The position numbers and the translations under genes are program-made. The notes beneath the pieces were generated by a model. The model worked only from the letters and a program-made list of their open reading frames with translations, made no database searches and was not told the origin of the DNA. 64,000 nucleotides of DNA from Pradoshia eiseniae (lineage in GTDB: Bacteria > Bacillota > Bacilli > Bacillales > Pradoshiaceae), in contig NZ_PKOZ01000001.1 in NCBI RefSeq assembly GCF_002946355.1, forward strand, positions 186,001 through 250,000, given 5' to 3'. Positions 56,950 through 64,000 of this stretch are shown here, one piece after another (positions within the stretch are counted from its first letter, which is position 1; the number at the start of each line of letters is the position of its first letter).

Positions 56950-57978
56950 ATGAAGCCATTTATACCGCAATTGGTTTATTTTGAGCCAAAGGCCATGGAA
57001 TATCCATTAGGCCGTGAATTATATGAAAAATTTCAAGGGATGCCGAATGTGGAAATACGGCAAACAACCTCTCATAATCAAATCAGGGATCTTCCTGGTG
57101 ATACAGAGCTTCAAAAATATCGGGTCGCTAAATCAACCATGGTAGTGGGACTTCGGAAAACCTTGAAATTCGACACGTCAAAGCCATCCGCCGAATATGC
57201 CATCCCGCTGGCAACCGGCTGCATGGGGCATTGCCATTATTGTTATTTGCAGACAACGCTTGGCAGCAAGCCGTATATCCGCGTTTATGTCAATCTTGAA
57301 GAAATCTTTGACAAAGCGCTCACCTATATAGGTGAACGTGCTCCTGAGATTACGCGCTTTGAGGCGGCCTGTACTTCAGATATTGTGGGGATTGATCATT
57401 TGACACATTCCTTGAAGAAGGCGATTAATTTTTTCGGGGAAACCGAGCTTGGGCGTTTACGGTTCGTAACAAAATTCCATCATGTCGACCATTTATTGGA
57501 TGCGCGGCATAACGGGCATACGAGTTTCCGTTTTTCCATCAATTCTCGCTATGTCATCAAGAATTTCGAGCCAGGCACGTCTACCTTTGACCAAAGGCTT
57601 GAGGCGGCGAGGAAGGTGGCTTCGGCCGGCTATCATTTAGGGTTTATTGTGGCGCCAATTTATATGCATGAAGGCTGGGAGGAAGGGTACTCCGAATTAT
57701 TTGAGCGGCTAAAAAAGGCGCTAGGTGATTATGCGGACGCTCCCCTATATTTTGAGCTGATTCAGCATCGTTTCACGAAGCCTGCCAAAAAGGTCATTGA
57801 GGCAAGATATCCGAAATCAAAGCTGGAAATGGATGAATCCAAAAGGAAATATAAATGGGGAAAATATGGAATAGGCAAATACGTCTATCCGGATGATGAG
57901 GCGGCCCATTTAAAGGAGCATATAGAAGGAGCTATCCATTCCCATTTCCCACAGGCTGAAATAAAATACTTCACATAA
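56950..57978 (+). CDS. splB: spore photoproduct lyase
   Basis: A 342-residue radical SAM enzyme, the same length as B. subtilis SplB, that repairs the thymine spore photoproduct during germination. Cluster ligands are CMGHCHYC (Cys91, Cys95, Cys98), and the conserved catalytic Cys141 is in FEAACTSD. ATG at 56950 has AGGTAGGTGA upstream; an earlier in-frame ATG sits inside the nrdJ terminator. There is no splA-like gene before it. Confidence 0.95.
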   Translation: MKPFIPQLVYFEPKAMEYPLGRELYEKFQGMPNVEIRQTTSHNQIRDLPGDTELQKYRVAKSTMVVGLRKTLKFDTSKPSAEYAIPLATGCMGHCHYCYLQTTLGSKPYIRVYVNLEEIFDKALTYIGERAPEITRFEAACTSDIVGIDHLTHSLKKAINFFGETELGRLRFVTKFHHVDHLLDARHNGHTSFRFSINSRYVIKNFEPGTSTFDQRLEAARKVASAGYHLGFIVAPIYMHEGWEEGYSELFERLKKALGDYADAPLYFELIQHRFTKPAKKVIEARYPKSKLEMDESKRKYKWGKYGIGKYVYPDDEAAHLKEHIEGAIHSHFPQAEIKYFT

Positions 57979-58055
57979 GCTGTTCTAAAATGCACTCCTG
58001 TTGCTTAAAGATGATAAGTAAAAGACAGCGCATCTTTAGGAGGGAGTGCATAAGT

Positions 58056-58961
58056 TTGTACATAGACGGGGTTTTTTGCGGCGGCGGTATAAAAGGATTT
58101 GCCCTCATTGGAGCCATTATGGAGCTCGAACAGCAGGGGTATGCCTTTAAGCGTGTTGCAGGTACAAGTGCAGGCTCCATTATTGCGGGTTTTCTTGCAG
58201 CTGGGTACAGCGGGGCTGAGATTAAGCTGCTGATGGATGATATAGAGCTCAGCAGGCTCTTGGAAACAAAGAAAAGGATTCGTTTTCCTTTTGCGCGCTG
58301 GCTAAAATTATATTGGACGATGGGACTATATAAAGGAGATGCTTTAGAGTGCTGGATTAAGGAAACCCTTGAAAAAAAGGGCATTCGCACCTTTGGCGAC
58401 CTGCCTGATAAACAGCTGCGTATCATTGCCTCAGACCTGTCGAATGGCCGTATGCTCATATTGCCGGATGATCTAGCTGCCTATAATATTGATCCGTTGC
58501 AATTCCCTGTTGCAAAAGCGATTCGCATGAGCTGTTCCATTCCCTTTTTCTTTGAACCCATTAAATTAAAAACAGTCGGGGAAAAATATATCATTGTCGA
58601 TGGAGGGGTTTTATCAAACTTTCCGATGTGGTTATTTGACCAAGATAATGTAAAATCCATCAGGCCGGTTTTGGGACTTAATTTAGTATATGAGAAGACA
58701 GGTAAGGAACCGGAGGAAATTAATAATGCAATCGGCCTGTTCTCCTCCTTATTTGAAACTATGCGCAATGCCCATGACTCGCGTTACATCTCTCGCAAAT
58801 TCGTCAAAAATATTATTTTCATCCCGGTGAAGGATGCGAATTTTATAGAGTTTTCTCTAACAAATGAGCAGAGAACGGGCTTGATTGAGAGCGGGCGCAA
58901 TGCAGCAGCTCTGTTCATTAAGCAATGGACGCATCGAATTAAGAAAAAGAAAATTGATTAA
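58056..58961 (+). CDS. yqhO: patatin-like phospholipase YqhO
   Basis: A 301-residue acyl hydrolase. The oxyanion motif is GGGIKG (residues 9-14), the nucleophile is Ser38 in GTSAG, and the catalytic Asp is in VDGG near residue 181. TTG at 58056 is chosen because AGGAGGGAG lies 9 nt upstream; earlier in-frame starts lie before that site. Cytosolic or peripheral; lipid substrate unknown. Matches yqhO by order. Confidence 0.9.
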   Translation: MYIDGVFCGGGIKGFALIGAIMELEQQGYAFKRVAGTSAGSIIAGFLAAGYSGAEIKLLMDDIELSRLLETKKRIRFPFARWLKLYWTMGLYKGDALECWIKETLEKKGIRTFGDLPDKQLRIIASDLSNGRMLILPDDLAAYNIDPLQFPVAKAIRMSCSIPFFFEPIKLKTVGEKYIIVDGGVLSNFPMWLFDQDNVKSIRPVLGLNLVYEKTGKEPEEINNAIGLFSSLFETMRNAHDSRYISRKFVKNIIFIPVKDANFIEFSLTNEQRTGLIESGRNAAALFIKQWTHRIKKKKID

Positions 58962-58963
58962 AT

Positions 58964-59000
58964 GAAAAAAGGTTCAAGCTTGTGGTCGCCTGAACCTTTT
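58964..59000. terminator. bidirectional terminator between yqhO and yqhP
   Basis: AAAAAAGGTTCA and TGAACCTTTT form a 10-bp stem with partial pairing in the loop; A and T tracts on both sides of convergent genes. Confidence 0.85.
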
Positions 59001-59005
59001 GCTGT

Positions 59006-59416
59006 TTAAAATAGGGCCCGATTTTTCTTGCGTGCTTTTTTTCCTTCGATAACGGTCAATTGGATATTTGATTTCTTTTTCGGTCTGTTGATGAATGTCT
59101 CTTTTGAGATGACGGTTAATCCATGTGTATTATGGTGTCTATTTCTGCTTTTTCTTGGTTTCATCGTATCTTGTTTATGCTTCTTAGAAGAGACCTTGGC
59201 TGCCTTCTGGTATGCTTGACGCTCTTTGCCAGAGTTGCCTGTGCTGCCCTTCATTATGAATCGCTTGTAAACAAGATAGATAATACCCATGACTACCGCT
59301 CCAATAAGTACACTCCGTATGAATGATACAGCTTCAAACTGTATTGTATAAATCAATCCCAGTACCGCTAATCCTAGAAGAACATAAATGATGATAGATG
59401 ATTTGTTACGATTCAT
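59006..59416 (-). CDS. yqhP: YqhP-like small membrane protein
   Basis: 136 residues: two TM helices (about 8-25 and 31-48) and a long, very basic cytoplasmic tail rich in Lys, Arg and His. ATG at 59416 has AGGAGG 8 nt upstream. Order (yqhO, yqhP, yqhQ) matches B. subtilis. The tail could contact nucleic acid or membrane, but the function is unknown. Confidence 0.82.
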   Translation of the reverse strand: MNRNKSSIIIYVLLGLAVLGLIYTIQFEAVSFIRSVLIGAVVMGIIYLVYKRFIMKGSTGNSGKERQAYQKAAKVSSKKHKQDTMKPRKSRNRHHNTHGLTVISKETFINRPKKKSNIQLTVIEGKKARKKNRALF

Positions 59417-59500
59417 TGAAAGCACCTCCTTAAGAGCATCATTAGCGTATTTATGGGAATTTAAACAACTAAACCAATAAATTTGCCTTTTAATTTTAAT

Positions 59501-60454
59501 TTACACAATTTTCTCTCCGGTTAAACCTTGCTCAGTTTTTATTTCTTCTTCTAGCATTGTATTGAAGGAAATGATTGCCGTTTGGATTTGGTCATCATTT
59601 GGCTCTTTAGTGGTCAAAAGCTGAAGCCAAAGCCCCGGATAGCCGAGAAACTTGAGCACCGGTACATCGCGAAGTTTATTGGTCAATTGCAATACCTCAA
59701 AGGATACACCGAGAACAACGGGTATCAACGCTAGACGATTTAAGATCCGGGCATATAAGGGGTCGGTTGGAACAAACATATACAGGAATAACCCAACGAC
59801 AACGGTAAAAAGAATGAAGCTGCTGCCGCAGCGGTAGTGAAGACGCGAGGCATTACGCACGTTCTCAACCGTCAATTCCTTATTTGCCTCGAAAGCGTTA
59901 ATGACTTTATGCTCAGCGCCATGATATTGGAATACGCGCTTGATGAGCGGTGTCATCGATACGAAATAAATATACAAAAGCAATAAAGCTAGTTTAAAGA
60001 ATCCTTCTATTAATATTTGGGCTCCCTTTGCTGGCGCTACATCTTGAAAAATAGCCGCCAGGAAAACCGGGATAAGGGTGAATAGAACTTTTCCGAAGAT
60101 GAAGGAAAGAATCCCGACAGCGGCGACACCGAGAATCATGCCGATCTTAGAGGTTTCTTCTTCCTTGACGATACTGTCGTCATCCTTAGGGTCTACATCA
60201 TATCGGTCGGTAGAAAAGGAAAGATGCCTTGAACCGACAGCGCTTGATTCGATAATTGCCACAATGCCCCTTATGAAAGGGATTTTTTTTAACTTTTGAA
60301 GGACTGGGTGACTCTTGCGCGGCATAGAAAAGGAGTCATAGGTTCCGTCCTTCCGCTTGATGGTTGTCACGGTACAATGCTTGCCGCCAAACATGACACC
60401 TTCTACGACAGCCTGTCCGCCGTAGACTGGTTTGTTATCCAATGTATTCACCAC
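59501..60454 (-). CDS. yqhQ: DUF1385 family membrane protein YqhQ
   Basis: 317 residues. The DUF1385 signature is present: YGGQAVVEGVMFGGK at the N terminus and QYHGAEHKVINAFE in the middle, then LHYRCGSSFILF. About five TM segments in the region 100-260. Conserved in spore formers and clostridia; function unknown. Probably cotranscribed with yqhP downstream. Confidence 0.9.
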   Translation of the reverse strand: MVNTLDNKPVYGGQAVVEGVMFGGKHCTVTTIKRKDGTYDSFSMPRKSHPVLQKLKKIPFIRGIVAIIESSAVGSRHLSFSTDRYDVDPKDDDSIVKEEETSKIGMILGVAAVGILSFIFGKVLFTLIPVFLAAIFQDVAPAKGAQILIEGFFKLALLLLYIYFVSMTPLIKRVFQYHGAEHKVINAFEANKELTVENVRNASRLHYRCGSSFILFTVVVGLFLYMFVPTDPLYARILNRLALIPVVLGVSFEVLQLTNKLRDVPVLKFLGYPGLWLQLLTTKEPNDDQIQTAIISFNTMLEEEIKTEQGLTGEKIV

Positions 60455-60583
60455 TCCATATGATTTATAGTATGCGTGTTTATACTTTCATTTTACCGAA
60501 TCTTGAGCGTTTTCTCTACTATTGGATTCATTCATTATGAACTTTACTAAAATGGAGCATACTATCCTGTGAGGTGAAGAAGA

Positions 60584-61093
60584 ATGAATAAGAATGTAGC
60601 GGAAGTAAAGCAGCCAATGAGTTTTGGAATGACCGTATCCATAATCGGGTTATTCGCCGGTTTATTTTGGGGAGCGATATTTCAATTATTTACGTATTTT
60701 AACTATACAGAGATCGGACCAACCTTCGTTATCCGGAGTTGGATTAAGGCGGATTTTGCTAAGGGGTGGATTGGGGTGATTCTTTCGCTTGTTTGCCTTT
60801 CTTTCATTTCTCTGCTGTTTTCACATTTGTATTCGGCCTTATTTCGCAAATTTAATTCTTACTGGCTGGGCGTTGGTTACGGAATTGCCATTTGGGCTCT
60901 GATTTTTCTCGCTTTGCGCCCGCTTTTTCCGGGAATGAAGACAGTTATGGAACTGTCCATTGATACGATTATTACGACTTTCTGCCTCTTCTTGCTTTTT
61001 GGGCTTTTTATCGGGTATTCAATCAGCTTTGAATATCATGAACGGGAATTGGAGAAAAAGATACAGGCAGAAAAAAAGGAAGCTCAGGCATAA
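60584..61093 (+). CDS. yqhR: YqhR membrane protein
   Basis: A 169-residue protein with four hydrophobic segments and a charged, Lys/Glu-rich C-terminal helix. ATG start follows GAGGTGAAGAAGA. Located between yqhQ and the M24 peptidase as yqhR is in B. subtilis. No catalytic motif. In B. subtilis aroQ (yqhS) follows yqhR; here it does not. Confidence 0.85.
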   Translation: MNKNVAEVKQPMSFGMTVSIIGLFAGLFWGAIFQLFTYFNYTEIGPTFVIRSWIKADFAKGWIGVILSLVCLSFISLLFSHLYSALFRKFNSYWLGVGYGIAIWALIFLALRPLFPGMKTVMELSIDTIITTFCLFLLFGLFIGYSISFEYHERELEKKIQAEKKEAQA

Positions 61094-61255
61094 ATTTATA
61101 GTGATGACTTTCCTGCATATGATAAAATGAAAAATAGCTGCAATGGGCTGTCTTTGAGCGGCTCAATTCACCGCGGATACATACATAAAAGGGAGAATAC
61201 CTGCCCGCCTCCGGAAAATGTGTCTACGATCATTTTATATAAGGGAGAGAACATG

Positions 61256-62317
61256 ATGGAAAAATTAAAAAGATTTCGTGAAAATCTTGCCAAAGAACAA
61301 ATAGATGCAATGATTATCACAAATCCCTATAACAGAAGATATATATCAAATTTCACCGGCACCTCCGGTATTGTTATTATTTCTGAAAAGGAAGCGAAGT
61401 TTATTACTGACTTCCGCTATACAGAGCAAGCGGCCAAGCAAGCAGTTGGCTTTGAAATCGTCAAGCATACAGGGCCAATTGAAAATGAAGTGGCGGCTCA
61501 AGTGAAAGCGATGGGTGCAAAGAAAATTGGGTTTGAGCAGGATGATCTGACATTTGCGACCTACAAAATCTATGAAGGCCTAGTTGAGGGAGAGCTTGTC
61601 CCGATATCCGGCTTTGTGGAAAAATTGCGCTTGATTAAGACACCTGAAGAGATTAAGATATTAAAGGATGCGGCAGACATTGCAGATGCTGCCTTTGAGC
61701 ATATTTTAGGGTTTATCCGTCCGGGTTTGACGGAAATGGAAGTTTCCAATGAACTTGAATTCTTCATGCGTAAAGCGGGTGCAACCTCATCTTCCTTTGA
61801 CACCATCGTGGCATCCGGCGCGCGTTCGGCGTTGCCGCATGGGGTGGCAAGTGATAAGGTCATCGAGAAAGGCGATTTCGTTACATTGGATTATGGGGCC
61901 TTGTATAATGGGTATATTTCCGATATCACAAGAACAATCGCTGTCGGCGAACCAACTGATGAGCTGAAGAAGATTTATGCTATCACGCTTGAAGCTCAAG
62001 TGTATGCGCTGGAAAACATTAAACCTGGCTTAACGGGCAAACAAGCAGATGCGCTCGCGCGGGATATTATCGCAGCAAAAGGCTATGGTGAATATTTTGG
62101 GCATTCCCTCGGGCATGGCATCGGCCTTGAGGTTCACGAAGGTCCTGGCTTGTCCATGAAATCAGATATGATTTTGGAAGAGGGCATGACCGTAACGTGT
62201 GAACCGGGTATCTATTTGCCGGGAATCGGCGGCGTGCGCATAGAGGATGATCTATTGCTGACAGAAGGCGGCAATGAAAGATTGACCCATTCAACAAAAG
62301 AATTAATTATTTTATAA
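61256..62317 (+). CDS. yqhT: M24-family Xaa-Pro aminopeptidase (YqhT)
   Basis: 353 residues. An N-terminal creatinase-like domain (about 1-125) is followed by the pita-bread peptidase domain. Di-metal ligands are in [17 protein letters not shown] (two Asp), [10 protein letters not shown] (His), EPGIYLPG (Glu) and [10 protein letters not shown] (Glu). It removes the N-terminal residue before proline. The start is ATG 61256 or 61253, after AAGGGAGAG; a longer in-frame reading back to 61127 is unlikely to be translated. Just upstream of efp, as in B. subtilis. Confidence 0.93.
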   Translation: MEKLKRFRENLAKEQIDAMIITNPYNRRYISNFTGTSGIVIISEKEAKFITDFRYTEQAAKQAVGFEIVKHTGPIENEVAAQVKAMGAKKIGFEQDDLTFATYKIYEGLVEGELVPISGFVEKLRLIKTPEEIKILKDAADIADAAFEHILGFIRPGLTEMEVSNELEFFMRKAGATSSSFDTIVASGARSALPHGVASDKVIEKGDFVTLDYGALYNGYISDITRTIAVGEPTDELKKIYAITLEAQVYALENIKPGLTGKQADALARDIIAAKGYGEYFGHSLGHGIGLEVHEGPGLSMKSDMILEEGMTVTCEPGIYLPGIGGVRIEDDLLLTEGGNERLTHSTKELIIL

Positions 62318-62339
62318 GGCAGTAGGAGGCTATTATTAC

Positions 62340-62897
62340 ATGATTTCTGTTAATGATTTTAAAACAGGCTTAACAATTGAAGTAGACGGCGGTATTTGGC
62401 AAGTAATCGAATTCCAGCACGTAAAACCAGGTAAAGGCGCAGCGTTCGTTCGTTCCAAATTGCGTAACCTTCGTACAGGAGCAATCCAAGAGAAAACATT
62501 CCGTGCCGGTGAGAAAGTATCTAAAGCACACATCGATAACCGCAAAATGCAATACTTATATGCGAGCGGCGACAATCACGTATTCATGGATAACGAAACA
62601 TATGACCAAATCGAATTGCCATCTAAGCAAATCGAGCATGAGTTGAAATTCTTGAAAGAAAACATGGAAGTTTCAATCATGATGTTCCAAACAGAAACAC
62701 TTGGCGTTCAGCTGCCAACTACAGTTACACTGGAAGTAACAGAAACTGAACCAGGCATCAAAGGCGACACAGCTTCAGGCGGTACGAAGCCGGCAACTGT
62801 TGAGACTGGCCTTGTTGTTCAAGTTCCTTTCTTCGTTAATGAAGGAGACAAACTAATCATTAATACTTCTGATGGTTCTTACGTATCCCGCGGATAA
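62340..62897 (+). CDS. efp: elongation factor P
   Basis: A 185-residue three-domain OB/KOW protein that relieves ribosome stalling at polyproline. The tip loop is [10 protein letters not shown] with the modifiable Lys32, as in B. subtilis, where it is aminopentanolylated. The C-terminal signature reads [14 protein letters not shown] start follows AGGAGGCTATTATTAC, 22 nt after yqhT. Confidence 0.97.
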   Translation: MISVNDFKTGLTIEVDGGIWQVIEFQHVKPGKGAAFVRSKLRNLRTGAIQEKTFRAGEKVSKAHIDNRKMQYLYASGDNHVFMDNETYDQIELPSKQIEHELKFLKENMEVSIMMFQTETLGVQLPTTVTLEVTETEPGIKGDTASGGTKPATVETGLVVQVPFFVNEGDKLIINTSDGSYVSRG

Positions 62898-62907
62898 TCA
62901 TCATCTA

Positions 62908-62965
62908 AAACATAAGCTGCAGGTACAGCCAATTTATTCTTGGCTTGCCTGCAGCTTTTTTGTGT
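62908..62965 (+). terminator. efp terminator
   Basis: AGCTGCAGG..AGCCA pairs with TTGGCTtgCCTGCAGCT and is followed by TTTTTTG. Confidence 0.9.
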
Positions 62966-63086
62966 ATCCAGGAGAAGCCTCCTGGCTTTTTATATGCCTG
63001 TCCAAACTTTTTCCAGTCTGAAAGACATAAACTGCCTGTCCATGAATACATTTTAAGTAAATGACACATATGGTGAGGGAGATTGT

Positions 63087-64000
63087 ATGGAAGGAGTTTT
63101 GGAAATGCTGCCAAAGGCTGTTCTCGCTGATATGGAGAGAATGACCTTGAATGAAGAAGAGGTGGAAGAAATCCGCATCAGAGTCGGAAGACCGCTAGAA
63201 GTCATGGCAGGCCGGCGAGTTCATTATGGGGTACGGCCTGTAATACGGGAGGAAGCTGAGATTTTCATGAATAAGATCAGTCAATTTTCATTCTATATGC
63301 TCGATGAGGAACTGAAAAGAGGCTATATCACCATAAAGGGAGGCCATCGGGTTGGGATTGCCGGCAAGGTGATACTGGAGAATGGCTATGTGAAAGGCAT
63401 ACGAGAGGTCACCTTCTTTAATATCCGGATTGCGCGGCAGAAGAAGGGGCTGGCGGAAGAATGGATTCCGTATTTGTATCAAGGCCGGTGGTTATCCACA
63501 TTGGTTATCGGCCCGCCGCAATCAGGAAAGACAACATTCCTCAGGGATTTGGCTAGGATAGCTTCGGCAGGAAGCGAACGGAATAGAATCGACCCCAAAA
63601 AGGTGGGAATTATTGATGAACGTTCAGAAATTGCTGGATGCGTTCATGGAGTCCCGCAGATGGAATTTGGCATCAGGGTGGATGTGCTCGATTCCTGCCC
63701 GAAGGCTGAGGGCATGATGATGATGATCCGCTCCATGAGCCCGGATATTCTAGTTGCCGATGAGATTGGCAGAAAAGAGGATCAAGACGCTGTAATGGAA
63801 GCTGTCAATGCCGGGACGGCTCTCTTTATCACGGTACATGGACATAGCTTGGAGGATATTCTTTCAAGACCAAGCATGAAGGCAATCGTGACAGAAGCTC
63901 GGTTTGACCGTTTCATTGAACTTGAAAGGCTAGACAAGCCCGGCTGTGTGGCGATGATCAGAGATGGAGCTGGGAAGATTCTATATGGCAAGGAAAGAGT
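63087..64000 (+). CDS. spoIIIAA: stage III sporulation ATPase SpoIIIAA (truncated by window end)
   Basis: The frame is open for 304 codons from ATG 63087 to the last base; B. subtilis SpoIIIAA has 307, so only the last few residues are missing. It is a secretion-type ATPase of the mother-cell SpoIIIA-SpoIIQ channel that feeds the forespore. Walker A is GPPQSGKTT, Walker B region is ILVADEIGRKED. ATG follows GAGGGAGATTGT. No yqhV gene is seen between efp and this gene. A sigma-E promoter is expected, but I could not assign one. Confidence 0.94.
   Translation, partial: MEGVLEMLPKAVLADMERMTLNEEEVEEIRIRVGRPLEVMAGRRVHYGVRPVIREEAEIFMNKISQFSFYMLDEELKRGYITIKGGHRVGIAGKVILENGYVKGIREVTFFNIRIARQKKGLAEEWIPYLYQGRWLSTLVIGPPQSGKTTFLRDLARIASAGSERNRIDPKKVGIIDERSEIAGCVHGVPQMEFGIRVDVLDSCPKAEGMMMMIRSMSPDILVADEIGRKEDQDAVMEAVNAGTALFITVHGHSLEDILSRPSMKAIVTEARFDRFIELERLDKPGCVAMIRDGAGKILYGKER

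Noticed and set aside
63041-63080. Sigma-E promoter before spoIIIAA
   Set aside because: Sequences such as GAATACATT and CATATGGT are loosely similar, but the match to sigma-E consensus is too weak to call.

Overview
The window reads as chromosomal DNA of a low-to-moderate G+C, endospore-forming member of the Bacillaceae. The gene order follows, with gaps and insertions, the ispG(yqfY)-yqg-comG-gcv-yqh-efp-spoIIIA segment of Bacillus subtilis. Firmicute hallmarks are strong AGGAGG-type ribosome binding sites with many TTG/GTG starts, U-tract hairpin terminators, a spore photoproduct lyase, spoIIIAA and a type IV-like competence pseudopilus operon. The sequence alone does not give the species.

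Layout. 1-5.7 kb: small membrane protein (yqfX-like), ispG, yqfZ, yqgB and yqgC-like membrane proteins, sodA, MFS transporter yqgE. 5.8-12.6 kb: pbpA, then the phosphate operon pstS-pstC-pstA-pstB-phoU behind a clear PhoP box array. 12.9-20.7 kb: two unrecognised genes, rpmG, yqgN (5-formyl-THF cyclo-ligase), a DUF92 membrane protein, ldh, a tiny membrane ORF whose Shine-Dalgarno lies inside the ldh terminator, rhomboid protease gluP, an unrecognised exported protein, yqgQ-glcK. 20.8-27.4 kb: LtaS-type enzyme yqgS, peptidase yqgT, lipoprotein yqgU, yqgW, yqgX, a MidA/DUF185 methyltransferase. 27.4-31.3 kb: an accessory tetR-MMPL pair with two matching palindromic operators. 31.3-37.3 kb: yqgY, a Cys-rich HTH regulator, the complete comGA-GG operon, aroK and yqzE. 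37.4-44.3 kb: yqhG, SNF2 helicase yqhH, and the glycine cleavage operon gcvT-gcvPA-gcvPB behind a tandem glycine riboswitch. 44.4-53.4 kb: an accessory block (membrane-anchored excisionase-like protein, YbjQ, LysE, MBL hydrolase with a FadR-type box, dbpA, nhaK, NAD-dependent epimerase with a perfect Rex operator, small Cys protein, DUF1836). 53.4-64 kb: yqhL, B12-dependent ribonucleotide reductase nrdJ with NrdR boxes, splB, yqhO, yqhP, yqhQ, yqhR, yqhT, efp and spoIIIAA (cut by the window end).

Most genes are core housekeeping. The less ordinary content is regulatory and start-site related: a comGE gene that can only include its prepilin leader by starting at ATT; a 32-bp perfect palindrome holding a Rex operator; a FadR-type box at a metallo-beta-lactamase-fold gene; paired TetR operators; NrdR boxes on a class II RNR; and a terminator hairpin that also carries a ribosome binding site. 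I did not find CRISPR arrays, insertion sequences, prophage genes, tRNAs or rRNAs, and I do not see a multi-gene system that I would call wholly undescribed.
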